A stretch of DNA of 64,000 bases from Chlorobium ferrooxidans DSM 13031 (GCF_000168715.1 NZ_AASE01000001.1:178153-242152), one strand, 5' to 3'. Shown: positions 8,321 to 18,775, counted from the stretch's first letter. Notes: generated by a model from the sequence alone, not told the origin. Numbers and translations: made by a program.

Positions 8321-9814
8321 ATGTGTGGAGTTTTCGGCGTTTTTAATTCAAAAACTCCCGCGGAAGACACTTTCTATGGACTGTACTCACTTCAGCACAG
8401 AGGACAGGAAGCCGCAGGTATCGTGGTTGCAGACTATAACAAGATCAAAAAGAAAACCCTCTTCAAGCAGCACAAGGGCATGGGTCTTGTTTCCGAAGTT
8501 TTCAGGGATGAAACCATCTTCGACAAACTGGGCGGCTATGCCGCTATCGGCCACAACCGATACTCAACCACCGGTTCATCAGCATCCATCAACAATATTC
8601 AGCCGTTTTCACTGACCTACCGCTCGGGAAGCCTTGCTGTAGCGCATAACGGCAATCTGACAAACGCCCGAACCCTTCGGCGTCAACTCACTGAGGACGG
8701 CGTGATCTTCCAGGCATCCTCTGATACCGAAATCATTCCCCACCTTGCTGCACGCAGCCGGGAAAAAGAGCCCATACAGCAAATCTATAATGCCTTAAGC
8801 CAGGTTGAGGGCGCCTATTCAATGGTCATTCTGGCCAATAACCAGATGATTGCAGCAAGAGATCCCTACGGATTCAGACCCCTTGCTCTCGGCAAAAAGG
8901 TTGATCCTCTGACCGGAGAGCTTGCCTATATCGTTGCCAGCGAAACCTGCGCATTCGATATCATCCAGGCCGAGTACATCCGCGATATCGAGCCGGGAGA
9001 GATATTGCTGATCGACCACCTTGCGGTAACAAACGAGAAGCCTACCTCACTCTTTCTTCCCTCTTCTGATCGTAAAGCGCGCTGCATATTCGAATATGTC
9101 TATTTTGCCCGCCCTGACAGCTTTATTTTCAAGCACTCCGTTGACAAGGTACGCCGGAACCTCGGTAAAAATCTCGCACGGGAGTCGGAAATCGGCCAGC
9201 AGCCGGGAGAGAAGGAGCTGACCGTCGTAAGCGTCCCCGACTCATCCAATACCGCAGCTCTCGGCTTTGTCAGGGAGAGCAATAAAATGGATAAGGCTGC
9301 ACGCTTTGAGCACGGCCTTATCCGCAATCACTATGTCGGAAGAACCTTTATCCAGCCGGGCATTCACAGCCGCGACATCAAGGTCCGTTCCAAATACAAC
9401 ATTGTGCGCGGTGTACTCACGGAGAGACCGATCATTCTCATTGACGACTCGATTGTCCGTGGTACAACCGCCAAAATGCTGATCAAGTTGATCCGTGAAG
9501 CCGATCCCAAGGCCATCCATCTCCACATCAGCTCTCCGCCTATCACCAACCCCTGCTTTTACGGGATGGATTTCCCGACCAAACGCCAGCTGTTGACCCA
9601 TATGTTCGACACGCTGGAGAATGAAGAGGAGGAGATAGAAAAGATCAGGGAGTATATCGGTGTTGATTCATTGAAATACCTCTCCATGCAGGGACTCATG
9701 AACAGCGTCCCCTCATTTGAAAACGAAACATGTAGCTACTGCACGGCATGTTTCAGCGGTGATTATCCCATCGAGGTCAACGAGGCCACCACCGACAAAG
9801 AGGAGAACGACTGA
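8321..9814 (+). CDS. purF: Amidophosphoribosyltransferase
   Basis: PurF makes 5-phosphoribosylamine from PRPP and glutamine, the first purine step. The start is set at the ATG before TGT (MCGVFGVFN), because the Cys must become N-terminal after Met removal as the glutaminase nucleophile; an in-frame TTG two codons upstream is not used. The glutaminase part has GHNRYSTTG and the PRTase part has IILIDDSIVRGTT, the PRPP loop. The C-terminus has CSYCTACFSGDYP. Length, 497 residues, is normal. Confidence 0.97.
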   Translation: MCGVFGVFNSKTPAEDTFYGLYSLQHRGQEAAGIVVADYNKIKKKTLFKQHKGMGLVSEVFRDETIFDKLGGYAAIGHNRYSTTGSSASINNIQPFSLTYRSGSLAVAHNGNLTNARTLRRQLTEDGVIFQASSDTEIIPHLAARSREKEPIQQIYNALSQVEGAYSMVILANNQMIAARDPYGFRPLALGKKVDPLTGELAYIVASETCAFDIIQAEYIRDIEPGEILLIDHLAVTNEKPTSLFLPSSDRKARCIFEYVYFARPDSFIFKHSVDKVRRNLGKNLARESEIGQQPGEKELTVVSVPDSSNTAALGFVRESNKMDKAARFEHGLIRNHYVGRTFIQPGIHSRDIKVRSKYNIVRGVLTERPIILIDDSIVRGTTAKMLIKLIREADPKAIHLHISSPPITNPCFYGMDFPTKRQLLTHMFDTLENEEEEIEKIREYIGVDSLKYLSMQGLMNSVPSFENETCSYCTACFSGDYPIEVNEATTDKEEND

Positions 9815-9848
9815 AGAGATTCTGAATTCAGAATTTTGGATTTAAAAC

Positions 9849-9893
9849 ACAAAAGGGAAAGGGCGAACAGTTTGTACGCCCTTTCCCTTTTGT
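9849..9893. terminator. Bidirectional terminator between purF and the dksA-like gene
   Basis: A perfect 17-bp inverted repeat (9849-9865 with 9877-9893) around an 11-base loop. The arms are A-rich outside and GGGCG/CGCCC at the loop, so either strand gives a GC stem followed by T residues. It serves two convergent genes. Confidence 0.88.
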
Positions 9894-9922
9894 ACGTCGA
9901 TGAAATGAAAACCTGCTGCGGC

Positions 9923-10357
9923 CTACTTTTTCCCCTGCTTGAACTCGATTCTCACCGAGGTGTGCGGCACAGCCTCCAGCCTTTTTTTCGGGATCGGTTT
10001 GCCTGACTTGATACAGATTCCGTAGGTTTTGTTTCTGATGCGGTCAAGAGCCTGATCAATGTAACCGATATATTTCTCGTCCCGGGCAATAAACATGAAG
10101 CGCTGCTCACGGTCCATGGTCTCAGTGCCGTGATCAGCCATATGCATGGAGTAGTTCGAATTTATTGAATCTTCCACGTTTTCATCGGACAGTGATGAGC
10201 GCAGAATATCCAGATCACGAAGCACCTCTTCGCGCCGCTTGAGCAAAAGCTGACGGAAATGCTCCAGCTCTTCATCGGTCAGGTAGGTTTTAGTAAGAAC
10301 CGGTTCCTCGATAACCTCATTTTCCTTTTTGGAAGCACTGCTGCTTTTTTTCGCCAT
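9923..10357 (-). CDS. DksA/TraR family protein without the zinc-finger cysteines
   Basis: 144 residues. A Lys/Ser/Glu-rich N-terminus leads into a coiled-coil helical pair (about 30-105) with HMADHGTETMDRE, then the globular end YGICIKSGKPIPKKRLEAVPHT. DksA-type proteins enter the RNA polymerase secondary channel. Classical DksA has four zinc cysteines; here only one remains, as in some DksA-like proteins that fold without zinc. It is a lone gene upstream of the shared terminator. A relA/spoT gene, maker of DksA's partner ppGpp, is at 39.8-42 kb. Confidence 0.85.
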   Translation of the reverse strand: MAKKSSSASKKENEVIEEPVLTKTYLTDEELEHFRQLLLKRREEVLRDLDILRSSLSDENVEDSINSNYSMHMADHGTETMDREQRFMFIARDEKYIGYIDQALDRIRNKTYGICIKSGKPIPKKRLEAVPHTSVRIEFKQGKK

Positions 10358-10419
10358 AATACATCGTATTTGCTGATTCTAACCAAAAGCTGTAAAAAAC
10401 AGAGAGTGAAATAATACGA

Positions 10420-13400
10420 TTAACTAACATATTTTTCAAGTGATAACCGGCAGAATTCACCGTTTACCGGGTCATTCTTCCCCATTGCGGCAGACAACGG
10501 ATCACCGAGAGTAGCCACAAGAACTGTTGCGAGAGTTTCAGCTTTAATATACGCATCATTTCTCTGCACCGCATCCAGAAGTTTTTCCGACCCTTCGATA
10601 GCAAGCGAAATCCTGTCGGTAATATCAAGGCCGCTCTCCTTGCGGAGCGACTGGATTCGGCTGACCAGTTCTCGCGACAGGCCCAGCATTTCAAGCTCCT
10701 CGGTCATCTCGGTATCAAGGGCAACCATAATGCCGTGAGCTTCATCGGATGCCACCAGCCACCCTTCGATATCCTCATGCATAATCTCAACATCCTCACG
10801 CAAGAGCTCAAACAGCTTCCCGTCAAGCTCAAAGGAGAGCCGTCCCTCTTTTTCAAGCAGGGCAATCTGCTTGTGGCTCATGATCCTTATCGACTCGGCA
10901 AGCGATTTCATCTCCTTGCCGTATCGCGGACCGAGGGTTTTGAAATTCGGTTTCACCTTCTTGCTGATGACCGAGCCATCCTCTTCGATATACTCAATCT
11001 TCTGAACGTTGACCTCTTCAAGAATGATATCTGCCACAAGAGAGTACTCCTCCCGGTCAGCGCCATTGTCAACGGCGAGGAGAATACGTTTCAGCGGCTG
11101 GCGAACCTTGAGCGAAGCCTTCTCGCGCATGGTACGCACCAGGGAGGTAATGATCTGGGCCTTTTTCATCCGCTGCTCCAGCGGCCGGTCAACAGCCGAA
11201 GAGTCGAGCAGGGGAAACGCTGCCAGGTGAACGGACTCAAAGGGTTCAAGCCCGCTGATGCTGTTCAGATTCAGGTAGATACGATCGGCAATAAAGGGGG
11301 TAAACGGCGCAAGCAGTTTGGCCAGCGTCAGAAGCGCCGTATAGAGCGATTGATAGGCCGCAATCTTGTCGGGCCCCATGTCACTTTTCCAGAACCGTTT
11401 GCGTGAACGACGGATATACCAGTTGGAGAGGTCGTCAACAATAAAATCGTTGATCAGCCGGACGGCGCCGGTCAGATCATACTGCTCCATGCGCATATGG
11501 ACGTTGTCCACAAGAGTATTCAGTGAGGAGAGTACCCAGCGGTCAAGCTCGGAACGCTCCTGGAGGGGAATTGAGGACTCCGAAAAGTGGAATCCGTCAA
11601 CATTGGCATAGAGCACAAAGAAGTTATAGCTGTTGATGAATGCCCGGAAAAATTTGCGCTGCTCCTCTTCAATTTCATCGGCATTGAACGATTTCGGCCT
11701 CCAGGGGGGACTGGTCACCATAAGGTACCAGCGGAGCGCATCGGCTCCGTAACGGCCCATGGTTTCAAAGGGATCCACCACGTTGCCTTTTGATTTCGAC
11801 ATCTTCTGACCGTTTTTGTCGAGAATATGACCGTTGACAATCAGATTTCTGTACGCAGGCTTGTCGAAAATGAGTGTGGCAATGGCATGAAGGGTGTAGA
11901 ACCATCCTCTGGTCTGGTCAACCCCCTCGGCGATAAAATCTGCCGGAAAGGTGCGATCAAACTGTTCACGGTTCTCGAACGGGTAGTGAAGCTGGGCAAA
12001 GGGCATGGAACCGCTGTCAAACCAGACGTCAACCAGTTCGGGTGTGCGGTTGAAGCGCTTGCCATCCCTGATAAAATAGATCCTGTCAACAAAGGGCTTG
12101 TGCAGATCGAGCTCAACGAGACCCCTGTCGAGAGCATCCCCGAGGAGATAGCGTTCGGTATCTATATCGATGAAGCCTTCCCGCAGCTCTGCAATGGATC
12201 CGACGGCAAAAAGTCTGCCCGAATCGGCACCATCCCCGATAGCGAAATCCTCCGCAACCCAGAGCGGCAGGGGTGAACCCCAGAAGCGTTCGCGTGACAG
12301 CGCCCAGTCCTTGTTCTCCTCAAGCCAGTTTCCGAAACGTCCGGCTCCGATCTCGGGAGGGCACCAGTTGATGGTTTTGTTCAGCTCCACCATCCGCTCG
12401 GCAATAGCGGTAGTCCGGATATACCAGGACTCCCTTGCATAGTAGATCACCGGAACATCGTAACGCCAGGAGTAGGGATAGGTGTGGGTAATGGTCTCCT
12501 TGCGGTAGAGTTTTCCTGCCTCCTTGAGCTGACGGATAATGAGCGGATCGGTATCCTTGAAAAACATACCGTCATAGTCGCTGACTTCAGCCGTGAAACA
12601 GCCGTTGCGGGCAACCGGCTGGAGCATCGGGAGATCATATTTTTTGGCAATCTCATAGTCATCGGCACCGAAAGCCGGAGCGATGTGAACAATTCCGGTA
12701 CCATCCCCGGTGGAGACAAATGATCCGGCGGTGACATACCAGCACTTTTTCTCAGGCTGGATATAGTTGAAAAGCGGCTCATATTCGAGCCCTTCAAGAT
12801 CCCGCCCTTTCAGTTCAGCAATAACCTGCCAGAGTGACTCCCCCTCTTCGTTTTTCTCAAGAAGCACCTGAAGACAGGAGTGGGCAAGAATCAATACCTC
12901 ACCGCTCTCTCTGTTCCGAACTTTTACATAATCAATATCGCTGCCTACACAGAGCGCCACATTTGAAATCAATGTCCAGGGAGTCGTTGTCCAGACCAGA
13001 AAAGACTCTTCCGAACCCTTCAGACGAAATCGCACATAGACACTCGGGTCTTTCACCTCCCGGTAACCGAGGGCAAGCTCGTGAGAGCTGAGCACCGTCT
13101 CGGATTTCGGGTCCTGCGGGACAATTTTGTAATCCTTGTAGATAAGCCCCTTGTCGAAAATGGTCTTCAAAGCCCACCAGACCGACTCGATGTAGTTATT
13201 GGTACAGGTAATATAGGGGTGGTCCATATCGACCCAGTAGCCCATCTGCTCGGTCAGCTTTCCCCATCCCTCGCGATTATCGTCGATGTGATGGTAGACA
13301 AGCGCCCTTGCTTCAGCATTGAAATCCCCTTCACCATACTCCACAACCTGGGACTTGTTCTTCAGACCCAGCTTTTTCTCTACTGAAATCTCCACCGGCA

Positions 13401-13677
13401 ATCCATGAGTATCCCATCCTGCCATTCTCGGCACCCGGTAACCCTGCATGGTCTTGTACCGGCACACCACATCCTTGATGGTTCGGCTGAACACATGGTG
13501 CACACCCGGCTTGCCATTGACCGTCGGTGGTCCTTCGTAAAACGAGTAGACCCTCTCCGCCGGTCTCTCCTCCAGACTCTTCTGAAAAATTCCCTTTTCA
13601 TTCCAGTATGCAAGAACTTCCGCCTCTACTGTACTATAGGGCACATTTGAGGGATACTCCCTGAATTTATCGTCCAT
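10420..13677 (-). CDS. ileS: Isoleucyl-tRNA synthetase
   Basis: A class I synthetase that charges tRNA-Ile. The 1085-residue protein has the HIGH-equivalent GKPGVHHV (55-62) after EGPPTVN, the editing-domain TTTPWTL, the WDTHGLPVE signature, and KMSKSKGN. The length and the absence of a C-terminal zinc Cys cluster suit the longer, eukaryote-like IleS type, which is often less sensitive to mupirocin (family knowledge, not tested). The start is ATG. valS, a related enzyme, is at 60.4-63.1 kb. Confidence 0.97.
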   Translation of the reverse strand: MDDKFREYPSNVPYSTVEAEVLAYWNEKGIFQKSLEERPAERVYSFYEGPPTVNGKPGVHHVFSRTIKDVVCRYKTMQGYRVPRMAGWDTHGLPVEISVEKKLGLKNKSQVVEYGEGDFNAEARALVYHHIDDNREGWGKLTEQMGYWVDMDHPYITCTNNYIESVWWALKTIFDKGLIYKDYKIVPQDPKSETVLSSHELALGYREVKDPSVYVRFRLKGSEESFLVWTTTPWTLISNVALCVGSDIDYVKVRNRESGEVLILAHSCLQVLLEKNEEGESLWQVIAELKGRDLEGLEYEPLFNYIQPEKKCWYVTAGSFVSTGDGTGIVHIAPAFGADDYEIAKKYDLPMLQPVARNGCFTAEVSDYDGMFFKDTDPLIIRQLKEAGKLYRKETITHTYPYSWRYDVPVIYYARESWYIRTTAIAERMVELNKTINWCPPEIGAGRFGNWLEENKDWALSRERFWGSPLPLWVAEDFAIGDGADSGRLFAVGSIAELREGFIDIDTERYLLGDALDRGLVELDLHKPFVDRIYFIRDGKRFNRTPELVDVWFDSGSMPFAQLHYPFENREQFDRTFPADFIAEGVDQTRGWFYTLHAIATLIFDKPAYRNLIVNGHILDKNGQKMSKSKGNVVDPFETMGRYGADALRWYLMVTSPPWRPKSFNADEIEEEQRKFFRAFINSYNFFVLYANVDGFHFSESSIPLQERSELDRWVLSSLNTLVDNVHMRMEQYDLTGAVRLINDFIVDDLSNWYIRRSRKRFWKSDMGPDKIAAYQSLYTALLTLAKLLAPFTPFIADRIYLNLNSISGLEPFESVHLAAFPLLDSSAVDRPLEQRMKKAQIITSLVRTMREKASLKVRQPLKRILLAVDNGADREEYSLVADIILEEVNVQKIEYIEEDGSVISKKVKPNFKTLGPRYGKEMKSLAESIRIMSHKQIALLEKEGRLSFELDGKLFELLREDVEIMHEDIEGWLVASDEAHGIMVALDTEMTEELEMLGLSRELVSRIQSLRKESGLDITDRISLAIEGSEKLLDAVQRNDAYIKAETLATVLVATLGDPLSAAMGKNDPVNGEFCRLSLEKYVS

Positions 13678-13765
13678 AATGCTTATAGGTCATTCAATCA
13701 ACAGCAGGCAACCGGCCTGCAATTATAAAAAAAGTCAATATACAAGAATCCGGTATGAAACAGCA

Positions 13766-13800
13766 CAGGCAAGCCTTTCATAAACAGAAAAGCTTGCCTG
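13766..13800. promoter_or_regulatory. Hairpin upstream of ileS
   Basis: CAGGCAAGC (13766-13774) pairs with GCTTGCCTG (13792-13800) across a 17-base loop. A second, shorter inverted repeat (GCAGGC/GCCTGC, 13704-13720) lies closer to the ileS start, and a TATAAT (minus strand, 13727-13722) lies between them. No T-run follows. No T-box sequence was recognised. This could be a leader structure or a repeat remnant. Confidence 0.35.
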
Positions 13801-13811
13801 AAACCTTGTAT

Positions 13812-13952
13812 GGGCACCTCTATTAATTTGTTCCGCGATTCGATTACTTCGTTGGGCGGTGCTCGAAATCCTCAAGTACTCCTTGTACATTCCGGTTTCT
13901 GCGCTCCGTCCGCCTCGTACTCAAACCGCTCACAACAATTTATAGAGGTGCC
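13812..13952. repeat. MITE-like dispersed repeat, copy E (inverted)
   Basis: 141 bp, opposite in orientation to the other full copies. Ends are GGGCACCTCTATTAATT and AATTTATAGAGGTGCC, near-perfect inverses. The interior reads as the reverse complement of copies A-D (CGTTGGGCGGTGCTCGAAAT, CTCCGTCCGCCT). It lies between the ileS upstream region and the small gene at 14000. Confidence 0.85.
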
Positions 13953-13999
13953 TTTTAAATATCTGAAGCGACAAAAGACAACCGGGAAAATTCCGATTC

Positions 14000-14215
14000 T
14001 TACTTTTTACCGCCAAGAGTTGAATTTACGCCGTCAAGAATCTGTTTTGCTACCACCGTCAGGGAATCAAGCGTCTGGGCAACGATCTTGCTCAGGGGGG
14101 TCAGCGTACTGTCAAGTAGAGTGCCAACACCGACCAGAATTGTCGAAAAATCACCTTTGACAACATCACCCTGGCGCTGCTGAGCCTGTCCGGAAGATTT
14201 GATTTCTTCAGCCAT
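14000..14215 (-). CDS. Small amphipathic protein, possible CsmB/CsmF-type chlorosome envelope protein
   Basis: 71 residues. A polar N-terminus (MAEEIKSSGQAQQRQGD) is followed by two amphipathic/hydrophobic stretches (about 22-40 and 42-65, with LLDSTLTPLSKI and LDSLTVVAKQILDGV) and a Lys-rich end. Size, composition and the host type suggest a small chlorosome envelope protein, but this is resemblance rather than a firm match. A separate promoter is plausible in the 114-bp gap from manC. The alternative is an unrelated small structural protein. Confidence 0.5.
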   Translation of the reverse strand: MAEEIKSSGQAQQRQGDVVKGDFSTILVGVGTLLDSTLTPLSKIVAQTLDSLTVVAKQILDGVNSTLGGKK

Positions 14216-14270
14216 ATTAAAGGGATATTTAGATTTAACAGGTTTAACGCCAACTAAACAATAACCTTAA

Positions 14271-14298
14271 AATGTACTATTTTTAATCATCCCGTCAA
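14271..14298 (-). promoter_or_regulatory. Candidate sigma-70 promoter for the 71-residue gene
   Basis: On the minus strand, TTGACG (14298-14293) is followed after 16 bases by TACATT (14276-14271), about 55 bases before the ATG at 14215. The match is moderate; no transcription data. Confidence 0.3.
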
Positions 14299-14329
14299 AG
14301 AAATTCAAAACAAAGGCGCCTGTCCTGTT

Positions 14330-15745
14330 TTACTGCCGGCCGTAACGATCCTCCACACGAACAATATCATCCTCTCCAAGGTACCCGCCTGTCTGTACCT
14401 CAATCAGTTCAAGAGGCACCTGAGCAGGATTCTCAAGACGATGGAAGGAGCCAACCGGGATATAGGTGGACTGATCCTCATGAAGCTCGATTGTTCGATC
14501 CTCTACAGTCACCAGAGCTCTTCCCCTGACGACAATCCAGTGTTCGGCTCGATGCTGATGCTTCTGAAGCGAAAGCGCCGCACCGGGGTTCACGGTAATG
14601 CGTTTGACCTTGAAGCGGCCCGATACATCAACCGTTTCATAGGAACCCCATGGACGGTAGACCCTTCGGTGCATAACCGCTTCATCACGCTCTTTGCGGT
14701 TAAGCTGTTCAACCAGCAACTGAACATCCTGAACCCGATCCTTCGCCGCTACAAGCACCGCATCAGCGGTCTCTATAATAATGTGATCATCAAGACCAAC
14801 TGCGGCAACAAGACGGCTTGTTGCATGGATATAGCTGTTCCTGACATCGTGCAGCAGCACATCGCCCTTCTTCACATTGCCCGCTTCGTCCCGCTCATGC
14901 ACATCCCAGAGCGCTGACCATGCACCGATATCACTCCATCCTGCATCAAGTGGAACGAGTAGTGCCCGTCCGGTTTTTTCCATCACGGCATAGTCAATGG
15001 AATCAGAGGGGGAGGATTGAAATGCTTCCGCATCAAGCCTCAAAAAGTCGAGATCTTCAACAGCTTTCTCTATAGCCTCACGGCATGCACCGAGTATCGA
15101 CGGGGCATACATTTCGAGCTCCTGCAGATAGCTTTCGGCCCTGAAGAGAAAAATGCCGCTGTTCCAGAAGTAGTCGCCCGAAGCAAAAAAGCGCTCTGCG
15201 GTCTGCTGGCAGGGTTTCTCGACAAATTCAAGAACAGGATAAGCCCCGTTATACGCTTCCCCCTTAAGCGATGCCCGGATATAGCCGTAACCGGTTTCAG
15301 CAGAGAGCGGAACAACGCCGAAAGTGACCAGCGCACCCTCCCGGGCGGCAGCCCTTCCGGTAAAGATCGCCTCCCTGAATGCCTGCGGGTCAAGAATGAC
15401 GTGATCAGCCGGCAAAACAAGCATCAGGGCGCCGGGATGCTTCCTTGCAATAAGAAGAGCCGCTGCCGCAGATGCCGGAGCCGTATTGCGCCCCGTCTGT
15501 TCAAGAATGATTTCGCCGATTTCAGCCTCTATCTCCCGGAGCTGCTCGGCTACAAGAAATCGATGGCTTTCATTACAGACAGTATAAACAGGACCCAGGT
15601 CATCAAGCAGGGAAAGGCGTAACACGGTATCCTGCAGCATGCTCTTTTCTCCGATGATCGAGAGAAACTGCTTGGGATACAACGCCCTGGAAAGAGGCCA
15701 GAGTCTTGTGCCGGAACCGCCGCTGAGAATCACAGGAATAATCAT
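14330..15745 (-). CDS. manC: Mannose-1-phosphate guanylyltransferase / mannose-6-phosphate isomerase
   Basis: A type II (AlgA/CpsB-like) enzyme making GDP-mannose for surface polysaccharides. Of 471 residues, 1-290 are the nucleotidyltransferase with GGSGTRLWPLSR (9-20) and VLPADHVI; 350-471 are a cupin isomerase domain with RPWGSYE and QKHQHRAEHW, the metal histidines. It follows galE after 18 bp and is the last sugar-nucleotide gene in a minus-strand run. It could be isomerase-poor and act only as a pyrophosphorylase. Confidence 0.93.
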   Translation of the reverse strand: MIIPVILSGGSGTRLWPLSRALYPKQFLSIIGEKSMLQDTVLRLSLLDDLGPVYTVCNESHRFLVAEQLREIEAEIGEIILEQTGRNTAPASAAAALLIARKHPGALMLVLPADHVILDPQAFREAIFTGRAAAREGALVTFGVVPLSAETGYGYIRASLKGEAYNGAYPVLEFVEKPCQQTAERFFASGDYFWNSGIFLFRAESYLQELEMYAPSILGACREAIEKAVEDLDFLRLDAEAFQSSPSDSIDYAVMEKTGRALLVPLDAGWSDIGAWSALWDVHERDEAGNVKKGDVLLHDVRNSYIHATSRLVAAVGLDDHIIIETADAVLVAAKDRVQDVQLLVEQLNRKERDEAVMHRRVYRPWGSYETVDVSGRFKVKRITVNPGAALSLQKHQHRAEHWIVVRGRALVTVEDRTIELHEDQSTYIPVGSFHRLENPAQVPLELIEVQTGGYLGEDDIVRVEDRYGRQ

Positions 15746-15763
15746 GGATAGAGCGCGAAAAGC

Positions 15764-16744
15764 TTAATGGCGGGCAAATTTCTCATACATTTTCCAGGTC
15801 GAGGAGACAAGGGTATCAACATCACTGTACTTCGGCACCCACCCGAGCAGCTCCCCGGCCTTTGCCGCAGACGCCACCAGTTCTGCCGGATCGCCGGCTC
15901 TCCTGCCGGCAATCTCTGAAGGAACAGCCTTTCCGGTAAGAGCGCGAACCCGCTCCAGCATTTCAAGAACACTGACACCCTTCTGGCTTCCGAGATTGAC
16001 CGTAATGCTCCGGTCATGCTTCCGGATATATTCAAACGCGGTTACATGAGCTTCCGCCAGATCACTGACATGAACATAATCCCGTATGCAGCTTCCGTCT
16101 CTGGTCGGATAATCGTCACCGTAAACGGAGAGCCTGGGACGGATGCCTGCCGCAGTTTCCATCACAATCGGCAGCAGATTTTCAGGATTCAGCTCAAGAC
16201 CTTTGATTCGTCCCTGAACATCATAACCGGCCGCATTGAAATAGCGGATTGCCGCATAGCGCAGACCTTTCAGCCGGTCATACCAGCCGAGCATCCGCTC
16301 GATTTCGAGCTTGGTATAGCCGTAAAAATTTTCCGGCTTCTTCGGATGCTCTTCATCCATAGGCAGATATTGTGGAGCGCCATAGACCGCTGCCGAAGAG
16401 GAGAAGATAATCGGAGAGAGGGATGCAGCTGTCGCCTCATTAAGGATGTTTATCGTACCGGCAATATTGGCCTCGGCATAGCGTTCCGGATGGAGCATTG
16501 ACTGACCGGCAGCTTTCAAGGCCGCGAGGTGTATACAGCCGTCAAATCCTCCTCCAGTCATGACCGCGCGCAGCTGCGCGGGATGCATAATATCTCCATG
16601 CACAAACTGAGCCTCTTCAAAGAGATTCTCCCTCAAACCGGTCTGAAGATTATCAAAAACCGTAACACGGTATCCACGATCAAGAAAAGCTCTTGTAACA
16701 TGACTGCCGATATAGCCTGCACCGCCGATAACCAGAATTCGCAT
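15764..16744 (-). CDS. galE: UDP-glucose 4-epimerase
   Basis: An extended SDR that interconverts UDP-glucose and UDP-galactose. 326 residues with the NAD loop GGAGYIGSH (7-15), the SSSAAVYG segment and the catalytic YGYTK. It also has the GalE signatures RYFNAAGYD and RDYVHVSDLA. It lies 33 bp after rmlB and 18 bp before manC. Related UDP-sugar epimerases are possible. Confidence 0.92.
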   Translation of the reverse strand: MRILVIGGAGYIGSHVTRAFLDRGYRVTVFDNLQTGLRENLFEEAQFVHGDIMHPAQLRAVMTGGGFDGCIHLAALKAAGQSMLHPERYAEANIAGTINILNEATAASLSPIIFSSSAAVYGAPQYLPMDEEHPKKPENFYGYTKLEIERMLGWYDRLKGLRYAAIRYFNAAGYDVQGRIKGLELNPENLLPIVMETAAGIRPRLSVYGDDYPTRDGSCIRDYVHVSDLAEAHVTAFEYIRKHDRSITVNLGSQKGVSVLEMLERVRALTGKAVPSEIAGRRAGDPAELVASAAKAGELLGWVPKYSDVDTLVSSTWKMYEKFARH

Positions 16745-16777
16745 AGGAAAAGCTGTTCACTGTTTGTTGTAATGCTG

Positions 16778-17827
16778 TCACTTTACGCCATACATCTTCT
16801 CGTAATAGTGCTGATAACTGCCGGAGGTCACATTGTCAAGCCACTCCTGATTTGCAAGATACCACTCTACGGTCAGCTCAAGCCCTTTTTCAAAGGAGAT
16901 CGAAGGAATCCAGCCCAGTTCCCGCTGCAGCTTCGACGAGTCAATAGCATAACGAAGGTCATGGCCTGCCCGGTCGGTAACGTAGGTGATGAGTTTTTCT
17001 GACTCACCCGCCCCGCGACCAAGCTTCCGGTCCATAATCCGGCAGAGCTGCCTGATCAGGTCAATGTTTGTCCACTCATTATGACCGCCGATATTATAGG
17101 TCTCGCCGCTCCTTCCCCGATGATAAATGACATCGATTGCCACGGCATGGTCAACCACCCAGAGCCAGTCCCGCACGTTCTCCCCCTTTCCATAGACCGG
17201 AAGCGGCTTGTTGTTGCGGATATTGTTGATAAACAGCGGAATGAGTTTTTCGGGAAACTGGAAAGATCCGTAGTTGTTTGAACAGTTGCTGATCACAACC
17301 GGAAGGCCGTAGGTATCATGATAGGCCCTGACAAAGTGATCCGAAGCGGCTTTGGATGCCGAGTAGGGACTGTGGGGATCGTAAGCGGTCTCTTCGGTAA
17401 AGAGTCCTTCAGCTCCAAGGGAGCCGTAAACCTCATCGGTTGAGATATGGTAGAATCGTTTTCCCTCCATCTCACTCTGCCACGAGGCCTTTGCGGCATT
17501 GAGCAGATTGACCGTGCCAAGAACATTGGTCACCACAAACTCCGTCGGGTTGGCAATCGAACGATCAACATGCGACTCGGCCGCCAGATGAATCACTCCG
17601 TCAAACCGCTGCTCCTCAAAAAGTCTCAACAGGAAGGCGCTGTCGGTTATATCCCCTTTTATAAAACGGTAGTTCGGCAGAGCATCCACATCCGAAAGGT
17701 TGGCAAGATTTCCGGCATAGGTAAGGCTGTCAAGGTTGGTGACCGTGTATGAGGGGTAGCACTTCAGAAAGTGCCTGACGACATGTGAACCTATGAATCC
17801 TGCTCCTCCGGTGATCAGTATATGCAT
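16778..17827 (-). CDS. rfbB: dTDP-glucose 4,6-dehydratase
   Basis: RmlB turns dTDP-glucose into dTDP-4-keto-6-deoxyglucose in dTDP-rhamnose synthesis. 349 residues, with GGAGFIGSH at the N-terminus, STDEVYGSLG, the YSASKA catalytic motif and NNYG. rmlD lies 26 bp upstream in the same operon. rmlA and rmlC are not in the window. Confidence 0.95.
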   Translation of the reverse strand: MHILITGGAGFIGSHVVRHFLKCYPSYTVTNLDSLTYAGNLANLSDVDALPNYRFIKGDITDSAFLLRLFEEQRFDGVIHLAAESHVDRSIANPTEFVVTNVLGTVNLLNAAKASWQSEMEGKRFYHISTDEVYGSLGAEGLFTEETAYDPHSPYSASKAASDHFVRAYHDTYGLPVVISNCSNNYGSFQFPEKLIPLFINNIRNNKPLPVYGKGENVRDWLWVVDHAVAIDVIYHRGRSGETYNIGGHNEWTNIDLIRQLCRIMDRKLGRGAGESEKLITYVTDRAGHDLRYAIDSSKLQRELGWIPSISFEKGLELTVEWYLANQEWLDNVTSGSYQHYYEKMYGVK

Positions 17828-17853
17828 TGTTTCCTGTTATAAAGGTTACTCGT

Positions 17854-18726
17854 TCATGTTGCTTCCCGCTGTATCTCCCTGAGCATGGTTGCCAGTGAGC
17901 TGCGCCAGTGAGGAATTTCCACTCCCCATGATTTTTTTATAGCCGACTTGTTCAGTACGCTGAAGCCCGGCCTCCTTGCAAGAGTCGGGTATTCGCTGCT
18001 CTCTACCGGCAAAACGCGGCAGGAGAGTCCAGCAAGCTCCATAATGGCTTCAGCAAAATCATACCACGAGCATACTCCTTCGTTGGAGTAATGATAGGTC
18101 TCGCCATAGCAATGCGACAGGTCACAGCGATCCAGAATCGAGGCAATTGCCGAGGCGAGATCAGCTGCACAGGTCGGCGTGCCGATCTGGTCAAACACCA
18201 CAGTAAGCGAGGACTTTTCTGCGCCGAGCCGAAGCATGGTTTTGACAAAGTTACTGCCGTAAGGGGAGTAAAGCCAGGATGTTCTGATAATCAGGTGTGA
18301 GGGGCCGATCCTGCGAACAGCCTCCTCCCCTTCCCATTTGGAAAGGCCGTAAACACTTGCCGGCGAAACCCGATCACTTTCCCGGTAGGGCGAGTTTGAC
18401 TCTCCGTTAAAGACATAATCGGTCGAAATATGTACTAACAGGGCATTTCGATCTTTGGCACACCGGGCAAGCACGGCGGGACCATCCCTGTTCACCAGAA
18501 AGGCCGATGCGGAATCCGACTCAGCCTTGTCTACGGCAGTATAGGCCGCACAATTGACAATCGCCTGAATCGAGTGAAGCCGGCAAATCTCTTCCACCTG
18601 AGCGGCATTCGTAATATCGAGATCGGGAAGATCATAAAAATAATAGTGATGGCTGCCGGTCAACCCCGAAACCCTTTGCAGTTCTGAACCAAGCTGACCT
18701 CGGCTGCCGGTAACAAGAATATTCAT
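17854..18726 (-). CDS. rfbD: dTDP-4-dehydrorhamnose reductase
   Basis: RmlD carries out the last step of dTDP-L-rhamnose synthesis. The start is taken at the ATG of MNILVTGSRGQLG; a TTG four codons upstream would add MYLC, which the family lacks. Motifs: GSRGQLG, NCAAYTAVDKAE, HISTDYVF, YGLSK. About 290 residues, normal. It stands 49 bp after the HEPN gene. Confidence 0.94.
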   Translation of the reverse strand: MNILVTGSRGQLGSELQRVSGLTGSHHYYFYDLPDLDITNAAQVEEICRLHSIQAIVNCAAYTAVDKAESDSASAFLVNRDGPAVLARCAKDRNALLVHISTDYVFNGESNSPYRESDRVSPASVYGLSKWEGEEAVRRIGPSHLIIRTSWLYSPYGSNFVKTMLRLGAEKSSLTVVFDQIGTPTCAADLASAIASILDRCDLSHCYGETYHYSNEGVCSWYDFAEAIMELAGLSCRVLPVESSEYPTLARRPGFSVLNKSAIKKSWGVEIPHWRSSLATMLREIQREAT

Positions 18727-18775
18727 GCACAAGTACAATCAAAAATTACAATCGGACGAAACAGCCCTGAAAAAG

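Noticed and set aside
15017..15622. A 201-codon plus-strand frame opposite manC
   Set aside because: It is antisense to a well-conserved enzyme and has no family pattern.
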